Shown one piece after another: positions 19,661-27,883 of a DNA stretch of 64,000 bases. The stretch lies in NCBI RefSeq assembly GCF_963678865.1, contig NZ_OY787459.1, positions 1,888,501 through 1,952,500 on the forward strand, written 5' to 3'. The translations under genes and the position numbers were made by a program. The notes under the pieces are model-generated. The model saw nothing but the letters and a program-made list of their open reading frames with translations, did not search any database and had not been told where the DNA came from. Within the stretch, counting starts at the first letter, position 1, and every line of letters starts with the position of its first letter. This DNA is from Maridesulfovibrio sp. Its GTDB lineage: Bacteria; Desulfobacterota; Desulfovibrionia; Desulfovibrionales; Desulfovibrionaceae.

Positions 19661-19707
19661 GCTGAGGCAACGTGTAGAAAAAATACACGAGCCTCAGCCT
19701 TTTTTTG
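19661..19707 (+). terminator. Terminator after copA-arginase-like unit
   Basis: Stem GCTGAGGC...GCCTCAGC, extended by CGTGTA/TACACG inside, followed by a run of seven T. Confidence 0.85.
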
Positions 19708-19809
19708 AGTACTACTCCGATACTTGCTGTTTCGGAAATTGATCAGTGTCAGCAGAACTTACAGAACTCTATAGTAGCCCTTCAGCAAAACCAGCTTGCG
19801 CCGACAGCT

Positions 19810-20385
19810 CTATGAAAAATCCCTGATCATATCCTTAATCGGCTTCCCGTTTGGTGCCTTTGCTGCGGGATTCATCTGAAGCAGGCCTTTCCATGCCTGA
19901 ATAGCCCCGGCTTTATCTTTCAGATCATAATACAGAACAATCCCCTTATTGAACCGGGCTGTCTCATGATCAGGCGCAGCAAGAATCGCTTTATCAAAAC
20001 TCTCTACAGCCTTTTGCGGGTTACCGTTACGACGGTACATCACTCCAAGATCGGTGAGAACATGTGCATTTGCAGGCTGCAGAGCCAACGATTTATTATA
20101 CGCTTCAATTGCTTTTGAATGCTGATCAGTATCAAAATAAAGATTTCCGAGCCTCGTCCATAGATTGGCAGAATCCGGCTGTGACTCTAGCTGCCTCTTT
20201 GTTTCATTAATCTGTTGGGCGAAATCAGTCCCCCCTCCGGTAGTCTGAGGGGTTGAAGAATCCTTTAGAGCGGGTATGAATACCCCGCCGAAAAACAAGC
20301 CTACTGCCAGAGCAGCCACCGCAACAAGAACAACATTATTCCTGCTGCCGTTTGAGGATTTCCCACCTCTATTCTTTTTTGCCAA
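19810..20385 (-). CDS. Membrane-anchored TPR protein
   Basis: A 191-residue protein with a short basic N-terminus (AKKNRGGKSSNGSRNN), one membrane segment at about residues 17-40 (VVLVAVAALAVGLFFGGVFI) and three to four tetratricopeptide repeats (NLWTRLGNLYFDTDQHSKAI; AHVLTDLGVMYRRNGNPQKA). The arrangement resembles the TPR domain of CcmH/NrfG cytochrome assembly proteins, but no assembly genes are adjacent. The start is TTG at 20385 with a G-rich ribosome-binding site. Confidence 0.75.
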   Translation of the reverse strand: MAKKNRGGKSSNGSRNNVVLVAVAALAVGLFFGGVFIPALKDSSTPQTTGGGTDFAQQINETKRQLESQPDSANLWTRLGNLYFDTDQHSKAIEAYNKSLALQPANAHVLTDLGVMYRRNGNPQKAVESFDKAILAAPDHETARFNKGIVLYYDLKDKAGAIQAWKGLLQMNPAAKAPNGKPIKDMIRDFS

Positions 20386-21022
20386 ATCAGCCCCCTACCC
20401 ACTTCCGGCCTCAAATTCCGAAGTGCATTTTGCTGTTTTTTTTGCACAAGACAGTGCAATTAATTGCCCGCATTGCACATAACAAGAGGCAATTAAATTA
20501 AAATTACAAGGACATACACCATATGTTCAGATTGATTATGCAATGACAGTACCAATCAAAGAAATCATTAAACGCACACCCGCCCTAAAACAGCAGACGA
20601 TTATACTGATTTCAGGCAATAATGTTTACAAAAAAGATATTTATTGAAATCTGACTTTTTTGATCATTTAAATTTAACTTAATATTAAGCCATGTTTTTA
20701 CTTAAAACGAAATGAACAGAATTATATTTTGTATTTTTTGCAAGAAAGGCTCTTTATACAAAACCGACAACGATGCATACAAAAACGTAGATTTTAAATA
20801 CAATTAACAACACACAACATTCTTTTAAATTCATATTGCTTCACATTTTCGCAGCAAAAAGACTATTTTTTTACACTAAAAAAAATTTATCAATAAAATT
20901 CTTGCCCATTTCTTCTGTTTTATGTAGGTATCTCAGAACAATATTTTGCAAAGTGGTCCTCCTGCGAAACTTATACTATCATTTCGCGGATATTTGGTGC
21001 TAAAAAAAACAAGGGATTATTT
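20386..21022. other. AT-rich gene-free region before the alanine symporter
   Basis: 637 bases, very AT rich, without an ORF, tRNA or recognised riboswitch. It contains the GTGCA half-site cluster at its left end. No sigma-54 pattern with correct spacing was found near the symporter start. The length suggests several regulatory sites for the divergent genes. Confidence 0.6.
20423..20478. promoter_or_regulatory. Repeated GTGCA/TGCAC half-sites upstream of the TPR gene
   Basis: Two inverted pairs lie 38-93 bases upstream of the TPR gene: GTGCA at 20423 with TTGCAC at 20442, and GTGCAAT at 20454 with ATTGCAC at 20472. The pair centres are about 31 bases apart, close to three helical turns, which suits a dimeric regulator. 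No matching regulator is known to me. Confidence 0.3.
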
Positions 21023-22399
21023 ATGGAAGTTATGAATTCACTGGACGCAATTGTTGGTAAAATCGGAGCGTTCGCATGGGGACCGCCCATGCTTATTCTT
21101 CTGGTCGGTACAGGCTTCTGGCTGACCCTCGCATTGCGCGGCGTTCAATTTAGTAAACTTTTCTACGCATTGTACCTTGCGCTTATCAAACGCAAGGAAG
21201 AAACCGATGAACCCGGCGATATCACCCACTTTCAGGCCCTGATGACCGCCCTTTCCGCAACTGTCGGTACCGGTAACATTGCCGGTGTTGCTACCGCAGT
21301 CGCAGTCGGTGGTCCCGGAGCACTTTTCTGGATGTGGATTACCGGTCTTGTCGGTATGGCAACCAAATATGCTGAAGCTGTTCTGGCTGTTAAATACAGG
21401 GAAGTTGACGAAAACGGCGAAATGAGCGGTGGCCCCATGTACTATATTTCCAAGGGCCTGAACATGCCCTGGCTGGGAACACTTTTCGCAATCTTTGCTT
21501 CCATCGCCGCATTCGGCATCGGTAACATGGTTCAGTCAAACTCCGTTGCCGATGCAGTTGAAGCGACTTACGGGATTTCCCCTTACATCACCGGCGGCCT
21601 GCTGATGGTCCTGACCGCTGCTGTTATCCTCGGCGGCATCAAGAAAATCGGTAAAGTAACCGGACTTCTCGTACCCGTTATGATCGTTTTCTACATGGCT
21701 GGATCTTCATACATCATCCTTACCCACATCGCTGAAGTACCCGCAGCTTTCGCCCTGATCTTCGAACAGGCTTTCAACCCCACTTCCGCTGTGGGCGGTT
21801 TTGCAGGCGCAACCGTAATGCTGGCTATCCGCATGGGTGTTGCCCGCGGAGTATTCTCCAACGAATCCGGCCTTGGAAGCGCTCCTATCGCAGCTGCTGC
21901 AGCCCAGACCAAGGAAGCCGTAACCCAGGCTCTGGTTTCCATGACCCAGACCTTCATCGATACCCTGATCGTCTGCACCATGACCGGCCTTGTACTCATC
22001 ATCACCGGCGCATGGTCCAACGGAACCACCGGTGCTGAACTGACCACCATTGCTTTCTCCATGGGCATGACCGGCGGCGCACACATCGTCACCATCGGCC
22101 TGATCCTCTTCGCCTACTCCACCATCCTCGGCTGGTGCTACTACGGTGAGAAATCCATGGAATACCTGTTCGGCGTCAAGGCGATACTGCCTTTCCGCCT
22201 CGTCTTCATCTGCTTCGTAGGTCTTGGCGCCATTGCCAAACTCAGCTTTGTATGGAACCTTTCAGATACCTTCAACGGCCTCATGGCCATCCCCAACCTT
22301 ATCGGCCTGATCCTGCTGACACCGGTTGTTGTAGCTGAAACCAAAGCCTACTTCGCCAAGAAGAGCAAAACAGTGGCCGGACAGACTGAATCAAACTAG
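21023..22399 (+). CDS. Na+:alanine/glycine symporter (AGCS family)
   Basis: A 458-residue inner-membrane protein with about ten hydrophobic segments. Family signatures are clear: [20 protein letters not shown] near residue 72, GPGALFWMW with [28 protein letters not shown], and [24 protein letters not shown] carriers take up alanine or glycine with sodium, which fits a marine host. The gene uses many common codons with very regular sequence, consistent with good expression. It is a single-gene unit ending at a hairpin. Confidence 0.93.
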   Translation: MEVMNSLDAIVGKIGAFAWGPPMLILLVGTGFWLTLALRGVQFSKLFYALYLALIKRKEETDEPGDITHFQALMTALSATVGTGNIAGVATAVAVGGPGALFWMWITGLVGMATKYAEAVLAVKYREVDENGEMSGGPMYYISKGLNMPWLGTLFAIFASIAAFGIGNMVQSNSVADAVEATYGISPYITGGLLMVLTAAVILGGIKKIGKVTGLLVPVMIVFYMAGSSYIILTHIAEVPAAFALIFEQAFNPTSAVGGFAGATVMLAIRMGVARGVFSNESGLGSAPIAAAAAQTKEAVTQALVSMTQTFIDTLIVCTMTGLVLIITGAWSNGTTGAELTTIAFSMGMTGGAHIVTIGLILFAYSTILGWCYYGEKSMEYLFGVKAILPFRLVFICFVGLGAIAKLSFVWNLSDTFNGLMAIPNLIGLILLTPVVVAETKAYFAKKSKTVAGQTESN

Positions 22400-22421
22400 T
22401 CTGCAGGCATACATATGCATA

Positions 22422-22460
22422 AACAAATCCCCCATCCGGACTCCGGGTGGGGGATTTGTT
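22422..22460 (+). terminator. Hairpin after the AGCS gene
   Basis: Long inverted repeat AACAAATCCCCCA / TGGGGGATTTGTT with an inner CCGG pair. A clear T tract is lacking on the + strand, so termination strength is uncertain. Confidence 0.6.
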
Positions 22461-22472
22461 ATGGGCAAAGAG

Positions 22473-22505
22473 AAAAAAAAGGCTGCTCCGCAAAGAACAG
22501 CCTTT
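22473..22505 (-). terminator. Terminator of the tetR gene
   Basis: Read on the - strand: stem AAAGGCTG...CAGCCTTT followed by a run of eight U-encoding bases. Confidence 0.8.
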
Positions 22506-22528
22506 AAAATAAAATCAGTATAAAAAAG

Positions 22529-23083
22529 TTATACCAAAATACTGCGGCGGCAGAATTCAACAGCTTCCGCCCTCACATCTCTGCGGTCAGGCCAGTAAAG
22601 CTGCATTCTGGTCAGACCGAAAATAATGGTCATGACCACTGTGGCGTTTTCCTCCACGGCAATCTCGCGGATGGTTCCCTTCTTAATGCCCTGCCTTATG
22701 CAGTCTTCAAGAACCAGATCAAGATTCTTCATGAAAACAGCCATCAACCGTTTGGAAGAATCAAGCAGGCCGTATGTGGATAGCATGATCTTCATATCAA
22801 TTTCGTTTGCTTCAACAAAAGCAAAATATTCATTCATAACCTCTTCAAGAGCACAAGCTTCACGGTCCAGCTTCTGGCGGATTGCTTCAATATAATATGA
22901 AAACTGCTCTTCGAGGGCATCCAGAATGTGCAGAAGGATATCTTCCTTACTTTCGAAATGACGGTAAATTGTGCCCTCAGAAATATTGGCCATTTTTGCC
23001 AGATTGGCGGTAGTGGCCTTGTGGAAACCCACCTCTGAGATCATTTCCTTGGCTGTTGCGAGGATAATGTCCTTGGTTTTCAT
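22529..23083 (-). CDS. TetR-family transcriptional regulator
   Basis: A 184-residue regulator. The N-terminal HTH is canonical (ILATAKEMISEVGFHKATTANLAK then ISEGTIYRHFESKEDIL), with a variable helical ligand-binding C-terminal domain. ATG 23083 is favoured by GGAG 8 bases upstream; an earlier ATG at 23125 would add 14 residues. It is divergent from the HesB-like selenoprotein gene (about 200 bases between the starts) and might control it, but no operator palindrome is obvious. Confidence 0.88.
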   Translation of the reverse strand: MKTKDIILATAKEMISEVGFHKATTANLAKMANISEGTIYRHFESKEDILLHILDALEEQFSYYIEAIRQKLDREACALEEVMNEYFAFVEANEIDMKIMLSTYGLLDSSKRLMAVFMKNLDLVLEDCIRQGIKKGTIREIAVEENATVVMTIIFGLTRMQLYWPDRRDVRAEAVEFCRRSILV

Positions 23084-23229
23084 TATACGGTCTCCCTTGA
23101 GCGCCCGGCGCCCATGTTCAATCATGTTAATGTTGTAAAAATATTTTATCAGATTTTTATCCGATTACTAACTCTATTTCTAAAATGCGCTAATTACCTC
23201 ATGCAAGAGGCAAGGTCAACCTGCGTCCA

Positions 23230-23258
23230 TTGACAAAACCTGATAGAAAACTTATTTT
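23230..23258 (+). promoter_or_regulatory. Sigma-70-type promoter for the HesB-like selenoprotein
   Basis: TTGACA at 23230-23235, 17-base spacer, TATTTT at 23253-23258, about 30 bases before the start codon at 23288. GAGGAGG precedes the ATG. Confidence 0.6.
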
Positions 23259-23287
23259 CAATAGACAAATCCTATGAGGAGGAAACA

Positions 23288-23596
23288 ATGGTTGAAATCA
23301 CCGAAGCTGCGCAAAAACAGCTTGAAAACTATTTTGCAGATAAAGACAGGACCCCCATCCGCATCTACCTTGCCACCGGTGGCTGAGCTGGCCCCAGGCT
23401 GGCATTGGCTCTGGATGAGTCAAAAGATAACGATGAAAGCTTGGAAGTGGAAGGTTTCACCTTCCTGTTAGATAAAGACCTTAGCGAACAGGGCAGCCCT
23501 TTCCGCGTAGACCTCAGCTACACAGGTTTCGTAATAGATTCCAAGCTCGAGCTCGGTGGCGGCGAATGCGGCTCCTGTTCCGGAAGCTGCGGTTAA
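23288..23596 (+). CDS. HesB/IscA-like selenoprotein (UGA = Sec)
   Basis: The frame from ATG 23288 (GAGGAGG upstream) reads VEITEAAQKQLENYFADKD, then IRIYLATGG, then UGA at 23384-23386 (codon 33), then AGPRLALALDE, and ends in GGGECGSCSGSCG. With Sec it is a 102-residue HesB/IscA-like (A-type Fe-S carrier) protein. The Sec replaces the first conserved cysteine of the A-type family, and the C-terminal Cys-rich tail supplies the others. HesB-like selenoproteins have been described in delta-proteobacteria. A hairpin follows the UGA. A pipeline without Sec support would miss the first third of this gene or call it a pseudogene. selD in the same window supports active Sec use. Confidence 0.92.
23394..23414 (+). 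promoter_or_regulatory. Candidate SECIS hairpin in the HesB-like gene
   Basis: Starting 7 bases after the UGA: stem CCAGGC pairing with GC-U-CUGG (one bulged U) around an 8-base loop UGGCAUUG. A bulged U and a G in the apical loop are features of bacterial SECIS elements. Judged by eye. Confidence 0.5.
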
Positions 23597-23670
23597 TTAA
23601 TACTGTTTCACGGCTCCAGGGCTGTGAACACCGAAACATTAACCTGACAGTAACGACCTTTCGAGGTTAC

Positions 23671-23698
23671 AAGGCCGTCTCTTCGGAGACGGCCTTTT
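23671..23698 (+). terminator. Terminator after the HesB-like gene
   Basis: Stem AAGGCCGTCTC / GAGACGGCCTT with a TTCG loop, followed by TTTT. A stable UUCG-type tetraloop. Confidence 0.88.
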
Positions 23699-23790
23699 CT
23701 AATTCCGGGTTCCGGCATTTTTTTGTTTTGCGGATGTGCCCGACTAAAGGTAACATAGCCTCCATCTTGATTAACATAGTGGAGTTTTAA

Positions 23791-24672
23791 GTGAGGAAAC
23801 GGGAAAGAATACAGGGGATTTTTTCAGCTCAGACCATATCCGTAATCGGGACGGGGACCACCAAGAGAAAAACAAAACAAATGACTTACTGGTACGCTGA
23901 AGAACAGGAGAACGGTGTTCTGAAAGTTCAAGCGATCAATACCAATCATATCCCCACCGGACCTCTGGTAGCGGTGGAGATGGAAATGTTCTTGAGAGAC
24001 TACCACCCCGAACCGGAAATATACGTAGAAAAAGTCATTCCCAACCTGAAAAAGCTGGAAAAATCCATATCACTGGGCGAAAGCCACCGGACCAACGGCG
24101 AAAATTACAGCGCTGAATATGAATTCAACAAGGCCATGAGCCTTGATGAAATGAACGTGCGCGTCAATTTCGGTCTGGGCTTGACCTACCTTGCCCGTGG
24201 AGAAGTAGACCGGGCAGACAATATTTTTAAAAGACTGGTTATCCTTGAAAGCTGCTTTGAGCCGCAGCACAAGCACCTGTTCAATGAATTCGGCATCTCT
24301 CTACGTAAAAACGGCATGCTTAAGCAGGCCCTTGATTACTATCTCAAAGCTGTAGAGCTGGTTAAAGAAGACGAAAACCTGCACCTGAACATTGCCAGGG
24401 TCTACTTTGAACTGGGCGAATTAAAACCATGCCTTCAATATCTCAGACAGGCATTACGCTTAAACAAAAGACTCGAAGAAGCATGCATCTTCCTGAACTT
24501 TCTAAAAGGAAAAGGTTTTATTGAAGAATGTACCCTTGAACAGGTCATTGAAAAAACTGCTGACGACAAAAAAGCTTTGGAATCTCTGCTGAAAACCGAC
24601 CTTGTTTCCCCTACTGAGCAGAAGCAGACCAAAAAACCAGGGCACCTCGTGAAGGAGTTAAATTTCATGTAG
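23791..24672 (+). CDS. TPR protein with a conserved N-terminal segment
   Basis: A 293-residue cytoplasmic protein. The first 80 residues have a distinct segment (GIFSAQTISVIGTGTTKRKT, then TYWYAEEQENGVLKVQAIN), followed by a linker and at least four tetratricopeptide repeats (for example VRVNFGLGLTYLARGEVDRA and LHLNIARVYFELGELKP). I recall related TPR proteins with the 'GTGTT...TYWY' start in Desulfovibrio, with no assigned role. GTG 23791 is the start, with GGAG 6 bases upstream. It may be a protein-interaction scaffold. Confidence 0.7.
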   Translation: MRKRERIQGIFSAQTISVIGTGTTKRKTKQMTYWYAEEQENGVLKVQAINTNHIPTGPLVAVEMEMFLRDYHPEPEIYVEKVIPNLKKLEKSISLGESHRTNGENYSAEYEFNKAMSLDEMNVRVNFGLGLTYLARGEVDRADNIFKRLVILESCFEPQHKHLFNEFGISLRKNGMLKQALDYYLKAVELVKEDENLHLNIARVYFELGELKPCLQYLRQALRLNKRLEEACIFLNFLKGKGFIEECTLEQVIEKTADDKKALESLLKTDLVSPTEQKQTKKPGHLVKELNFM

Positions 24673-24678
24673 CTGCTT

Positions 24679-25437
24679 TCATTCTTCCTTGCACCTCTGA
24701 ATCCACTTATCCTGTATATTCCCTATTACGCCCCGCACCTGCAATGCCTCAAACGCATCTTCCCAGCGTTGTACTGTTTGCATGCTGGTGGACTTCGAAA
24801 AAGCAAGAAAAAGTTTTACATTTCGAAAAGTAAAAACCGGAACAGCCAGTTTACGCAATTCTTCATTGGAATCCAGAAAACCGTCAACGCCTATATTTGA
24901 GGTAGCAACCAACTCAATCCTGCCGCGCATTAGTTTTTTGAAATTCTGTTCCTGAGAAATCATAACTTCGAGATTGGTAAATCCCTGACTTTTAAGAAAC
25001 TGGGCCCGGGCATCATTACGATAAACCCCTATACCGGAAACCTTTTTCGCATCCTCCAGACTCTTCACCTTACCCCTGAGCCCCTTTAATCCATAAAAAA
25101 CCCACTTATAGCAGGCTATAGGACCTACCCAATAAAATTTATCCTCCCGCTCTTTTGTACGAGCGGTAGAAAACAACATGACGTCCGGGTGGTTCTCAAG
25201 ATATCGGTAGCCGCGCGCCCAAGGCATTACTTCAATTTCAGCATCACAACCGATTTCCTTTTTCAAAGCCTCTACAATTTCAACCCCGAACCCTGTAAGC
25301 TGTTCCTTATTCATAATAGTAGAGGGATAGCTTCTCTCAGTAATTATTTTCAGTCCGCAATCGTCAGCCAGCCCGTAAGCGGGCATAAGAAGTAAAAGCA
25401 GAACTATATTAAAAAGCAAAATCAAGCGGTACGACAT
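24679..25437 (-). CDS. Periplasmic solute-binding protein (amino-acid type, SBP_bac_3)
   Basis: A 252-residue protein with a signal peptide (SYRLILLFNIVLLLLLMPAYGLA) and the type 3 solute-binding fold (LKIITERSYPSTIMNKEQLTG; VEIVEALKKEIG; LFSTARTKERE). No ABC permease or ATPase is adjacent, and it lies convergent with the TPR gene, so it could be a receptor-like binding protein rather than part of a local transporter. ATG 25437 is preferred over TTG 25446. Confidence 0.8.
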   Translation of the reverse strand: MSYRLILLFNIVLLLLLMPAYGLADDCGLKIITERSYPSTIMNKEQLTGFGVEIVEALKKEIGCDAEIEVMPWARGYRYLENHPDVMLFSTARTKEREDKFYWVGPIACYKWVFYGLKGLRGKVKSLEDAKKVSGIGVYRNDARAQFLKSQGFTNLEVMISQEQNFKKLMRGRIELVATSNIGVDGFLDSNEELRKLAVPVFTFRNVKLFLAFSKSTSMQTVQRWEDAFEALQVRGVIGNIQDKWIQRCKEE

Positions 25438-25567
25438 AAAACCCAACCCGTTTATTCGTATACTTCAGCACTATAAATACTATCTTTAATCTACACCCTT
25501 TATACCTTTTATACCTTGATTACACGGTAAAAACAACACCAGCTCAATATTTATCATATGCAACAAA

Positions 25568-25602
25568 ACAAGCCGGAAGCAGAGTGACCTGCTTCCGGCT
25601 TG
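25568..25602 (-). terminator. Terminator of the CBS-ACT gene
   Basis: Stem ACAAGCCGGAAGCAG with its complement around a 5-base loop; on the - strand it is followed by a T-rich run. Confidence 0.75.
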
Positions 25603-25638
25603 TAGTATGCGGCACGATACCGAGAGAATTCAGTTCAT

Positions 25639-26298
25639 TTATTTACCGGACCATTCCGACATAAAATCTTCAGGACCGACCACCTTGTAACCCCGTTCCT
25701 GCAAAGCGGCTACAACAGGCGAGGCATCTTCTGTGTCCACACGAACAACCACCATTCTGCGGTCATTATGATGGAACAGACCGGTACTTATAATATTATA
25801 TTTCATATTGGAAATGATCCCGGCAACCTCATACAGCACACCGGTTCTTTCCTCAACATCAACAACAATACGGGAACCGCCCTGCTTGAGGCCCATTTCT
25901 TCGACCAGCAATTCCAACATTTTATTACGGTTGATGTAGCCGATGAGTTTCTTATTCTCATCAACGACAGCCAGACCGGAAAGATTCATTTCAAACATTA
26001 AATCGGCTGCAGCTTCAATCTCTGTTTCAGGCGGGATCGTCGTGATGGTCTTACGCACTACTTCGCGCACGGCAAGTTTGCTCAGCAGGTAGTTCACCTC
26101 ATGCTTTTCCAGTGAACTTATAACCGAGGGCAGGGCTGCACGGACATCTTCCTTAGTGACATAACCGACGAGTTCCTCCCCGTCCTTAACGAGAAGCATC
26201 CACAACTGATTGTCTTCCAGAATTTTGTCCGCTTCCTTGACCAAAGTATCAGGAGTTACGGTAACAAAGTCCTTGAGCATTTTCAGTCCCACATACAT
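25639..26298 (-). CDS. CBS-ACT domain protein
   Basis: A 219-residue protein with two CBS domains (FVTVTPDTLVKEADKILED near the start; TITTIPPETEIEAAADLMFEMNLSGL-type second repeat) and a C-terminal ACT domain (VVDVEERTGVLYEVAGIIS). Such fusions are thought to sense adenosyl nucleotides and amino acids; the target is unknown. The frame is open for 38 more codons upstream, but GGAGG lies 8 bases before ATG 26298, so I start there. It is divergent from hypA. Confidence 0.82.
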   Translation of the reverse strand: MYVGLKMLKDFVTVTPDTLVKEADKILEDNQLWMLLVKDGEELVGYVTKEDVRAALPSVISSLEKHEVNYLLSKLAVREVVRKTITTIPPETEIEAAADLMFEMNLSGLAVVDENKKLIGYINRNKMLELLVEEMGLKQGGSRIVVDVEERTGVLYEVAGIISNMKYNIISTGLFHHNDRRMVVVRVDTEDASPVVAALQERGYKVVGPEDFMSEWSGK

Positions 26299-26552
26299 CT
26301 GCATGTCCTCCAGAATCCGGAAATAGTCCGGTGCGTAAAAAAGTTGATAAAAGCAATCTCCCCATACCCAAGCTTTCAAGCTCTTGCAAGCAATGCCCGC
26401 AACTGCATACATTTTTTATAATATCATGCCAGCAATAAGAAGTACCCCCTTGTTTGTATGTAACTAACTATCATTCACAGCGCGGACCAAGTTCTAGAAT
26501 TATACACTAAAGCACCTTGCCCCAGATAATTTTTTGAGTTAGTCCAAAATCC

Positions 26553-26903
26553 ATGCACGAAATGTCAATAGCGCAAAGTATACTTGCAATCATTGAAGAG
26601 GAAATGGAAAAGCAGCCGGGTGCCAGCCTCAAAAAAGTTGTGGTAGGCAACGGTGCGCTTGCGGGAGTAGTATCCGATGCTCTCACTTTCGGTTGGGAAG
26701 CGATAACCGTGGGAACCTCTCTTGAGGGCTCGGTTCTCGAAGTTAACGAAATCCCGATCAAAGTTCGCTGCGGCGGGTGCAAACACGAATTTTTACCCGA
26801 AGACAAGCTTTACATGGCCTGTCCGAAATGCGGTCTGGAACTTGGCCATGAGGTGCTTCAGGGCAAAGAACTGCAGATCGAAAGCATTGAGATTGACGAT
26901 TAA
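26553..26903 (+). CDS. hypA: Hydrogenase maturation nickel metallochaperone HypA
   Basis: A 116-residue HypA that delivers nickel to NiFe hydrogenases. It starts with MHEMS, whose His2 and Glu3 bind nickel, and has a zinc site of two CxxC pairs, Cys73/Cys76 (CGGC) and Cys90/Cys93 (CPKC). hypB follows after 15 bases. Sulfate reducers of this group depend on periplasmic NiFe or NiFeSe hydrogenases. The other hyp genes are not in the window. Confidence 0.96.
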   Translation: MHEMSIAQSILAIIEEEMEKQPGASLKKVVVGNGALAGVVSDALTFGWEAITVGTSLEGSVLEVNEIPIKVRCGGCKHEFLPEDKLYMACPKCGLELGHEVLQGKELQIESIEIDD

Positions 26904-26918
26904 CTTAAGGAGTTGGAA

Positions 26919-27575
26919 ATGGGTGAAATCCCTGTGGTACGCAATATTCTGGAAGCAAATGACAGAATTGCCAACGAACTGAAACAATTTTTCAAAGAAA
27001 AGAACATCCTCTGCCTCAACCTGATGAGTTCACCCGGTTCCGGCAAAACCAGCCTGCTGGAAAAGACCCTTGCGGACCTGAAGGGCGAATTCAAAATGGC
27101 AGTCATTGAAGGAGACCTCCAGACCGACAACGACGCGCGACGCGTTGCCGCAACAGGGGCTCAGGCTGTTCAGATCAACACCGAAGGCGGATGCCATCTC
27201 AACTCCAGCCAGGTTAAGGAAGCCCTTTCCCTGATCGACCTCGAAGGACTCGATATCCTGTTTGTGGAAAATGTGGGCAACCTAGTATGCCCTGCGGAAT
27301 TCAACGTAGGTGAAGACCACAAAATCACCCTGTTGACTGTAACTGAGGGCGACGACAAGCCCGAAAAATATCCCCTCATGTTCCACATTTCGTCAGTCAT
27401 GATCCTCAACAAAATTGATCTGCTGCCTTACGTTGATTTCGATCTTGAAAAAGCACAACAGCATGCGCGCAAGTTGAATGCGGACATCGCCCTCTTCCCC
27501 CTGTCCTGCCGCACCCGCGAAGGATTGGACGCATGGTACGACTGGCTCCGCAAAGCCCGCGCTGAAAAAGTATAA
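26919..27575 (+). CDS. hypB: Hydrogenase nickel incorporation GTPase HypB
   Basis: A 218-residue SIMIBI-class GTPase that works with HypA in nickel insertion. Walker A is SSPGSGKTS, followed by VIEGDLQTDNDARRV, the cysteine-containing nickel site region GNLVCPAEFNVGE, and the guanine-specificity NKID (LNKIDLLPYVDFD). It lacks the His-rich N-terminal stretch and the CxxCGC motif of E. coli HypB. GGAG lies 6 bases before ATG 26919; TTG 26913 is in frame but less likely. Confidence 0.95.
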   Translation: MGEIPVVRNILEANDRIANELKQFFKEKNILCLNLMSSPGSGKTSLLEKTLADLKGEFKMAVIEGDLQTDNDARRVAATGAQAVQINTEGGCHLNSSQVKEALSLIDLEGLDILFVENVGNLVCPAEFNVGEDHKITLLTVTEGDDKPEKYPLMFHISSVMILNKIDLLPYVDFDLEKAQQHARKLNADIALFPLSCRTREGLDAWYDWLRKARAEKV

Positions 27576-27580
27576 AACAT

Positions 27581-27874
27581 GCCTCCGGCGGCCCAGCCGG
27601 GGGCCTTAAACCCTTTTTTATTGCTCCCTTCCTGAGGCTTCACCCTTCTGGGAATTGCTTTTCAGGCACCGGACAAATCCGCCTTCCTGCGGATTTGTGT
27701 AAAAAAGGATTAAGAATCTCAAAAACTTTTGATAGTTTAATCGGGTAGCTAAAATTTTCCCTTTGAACAAAATGCTTTGCATCGACAGAGCGAAGCTAAT
27801 TAAAAGGTTTTGAAAAGGGGAGTCCAGAGGGGAAAAACTTTTGCAAAAGTTTTTCCCCTCTGGCCGCCGGAGGC
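27581..27874. repeat. Complete intergenic element with 13-bp terminal inverted repeats
   Basis: 294 bases between hypB and the regulator gene. The left end is GCCTCCGGCGGCC (27581-27593) and the right end is its exact complement GGCCGCCGGAGGC (27862-27874). Inside are GGCCTTAAACCC...AAGAATCTCAAAAACTTTT and a 40-base perfect palindrome at 27824-27863 (CCAGAGGGGAAAAACTTTT around GC). The right terminal repeat supplies the GGAGG in front of the next gene. It has no ORF and looks like a small non-autonomous or REP-like element. Confidence 0.75.
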
Positions 27875-27883
27875 AAATAAATC

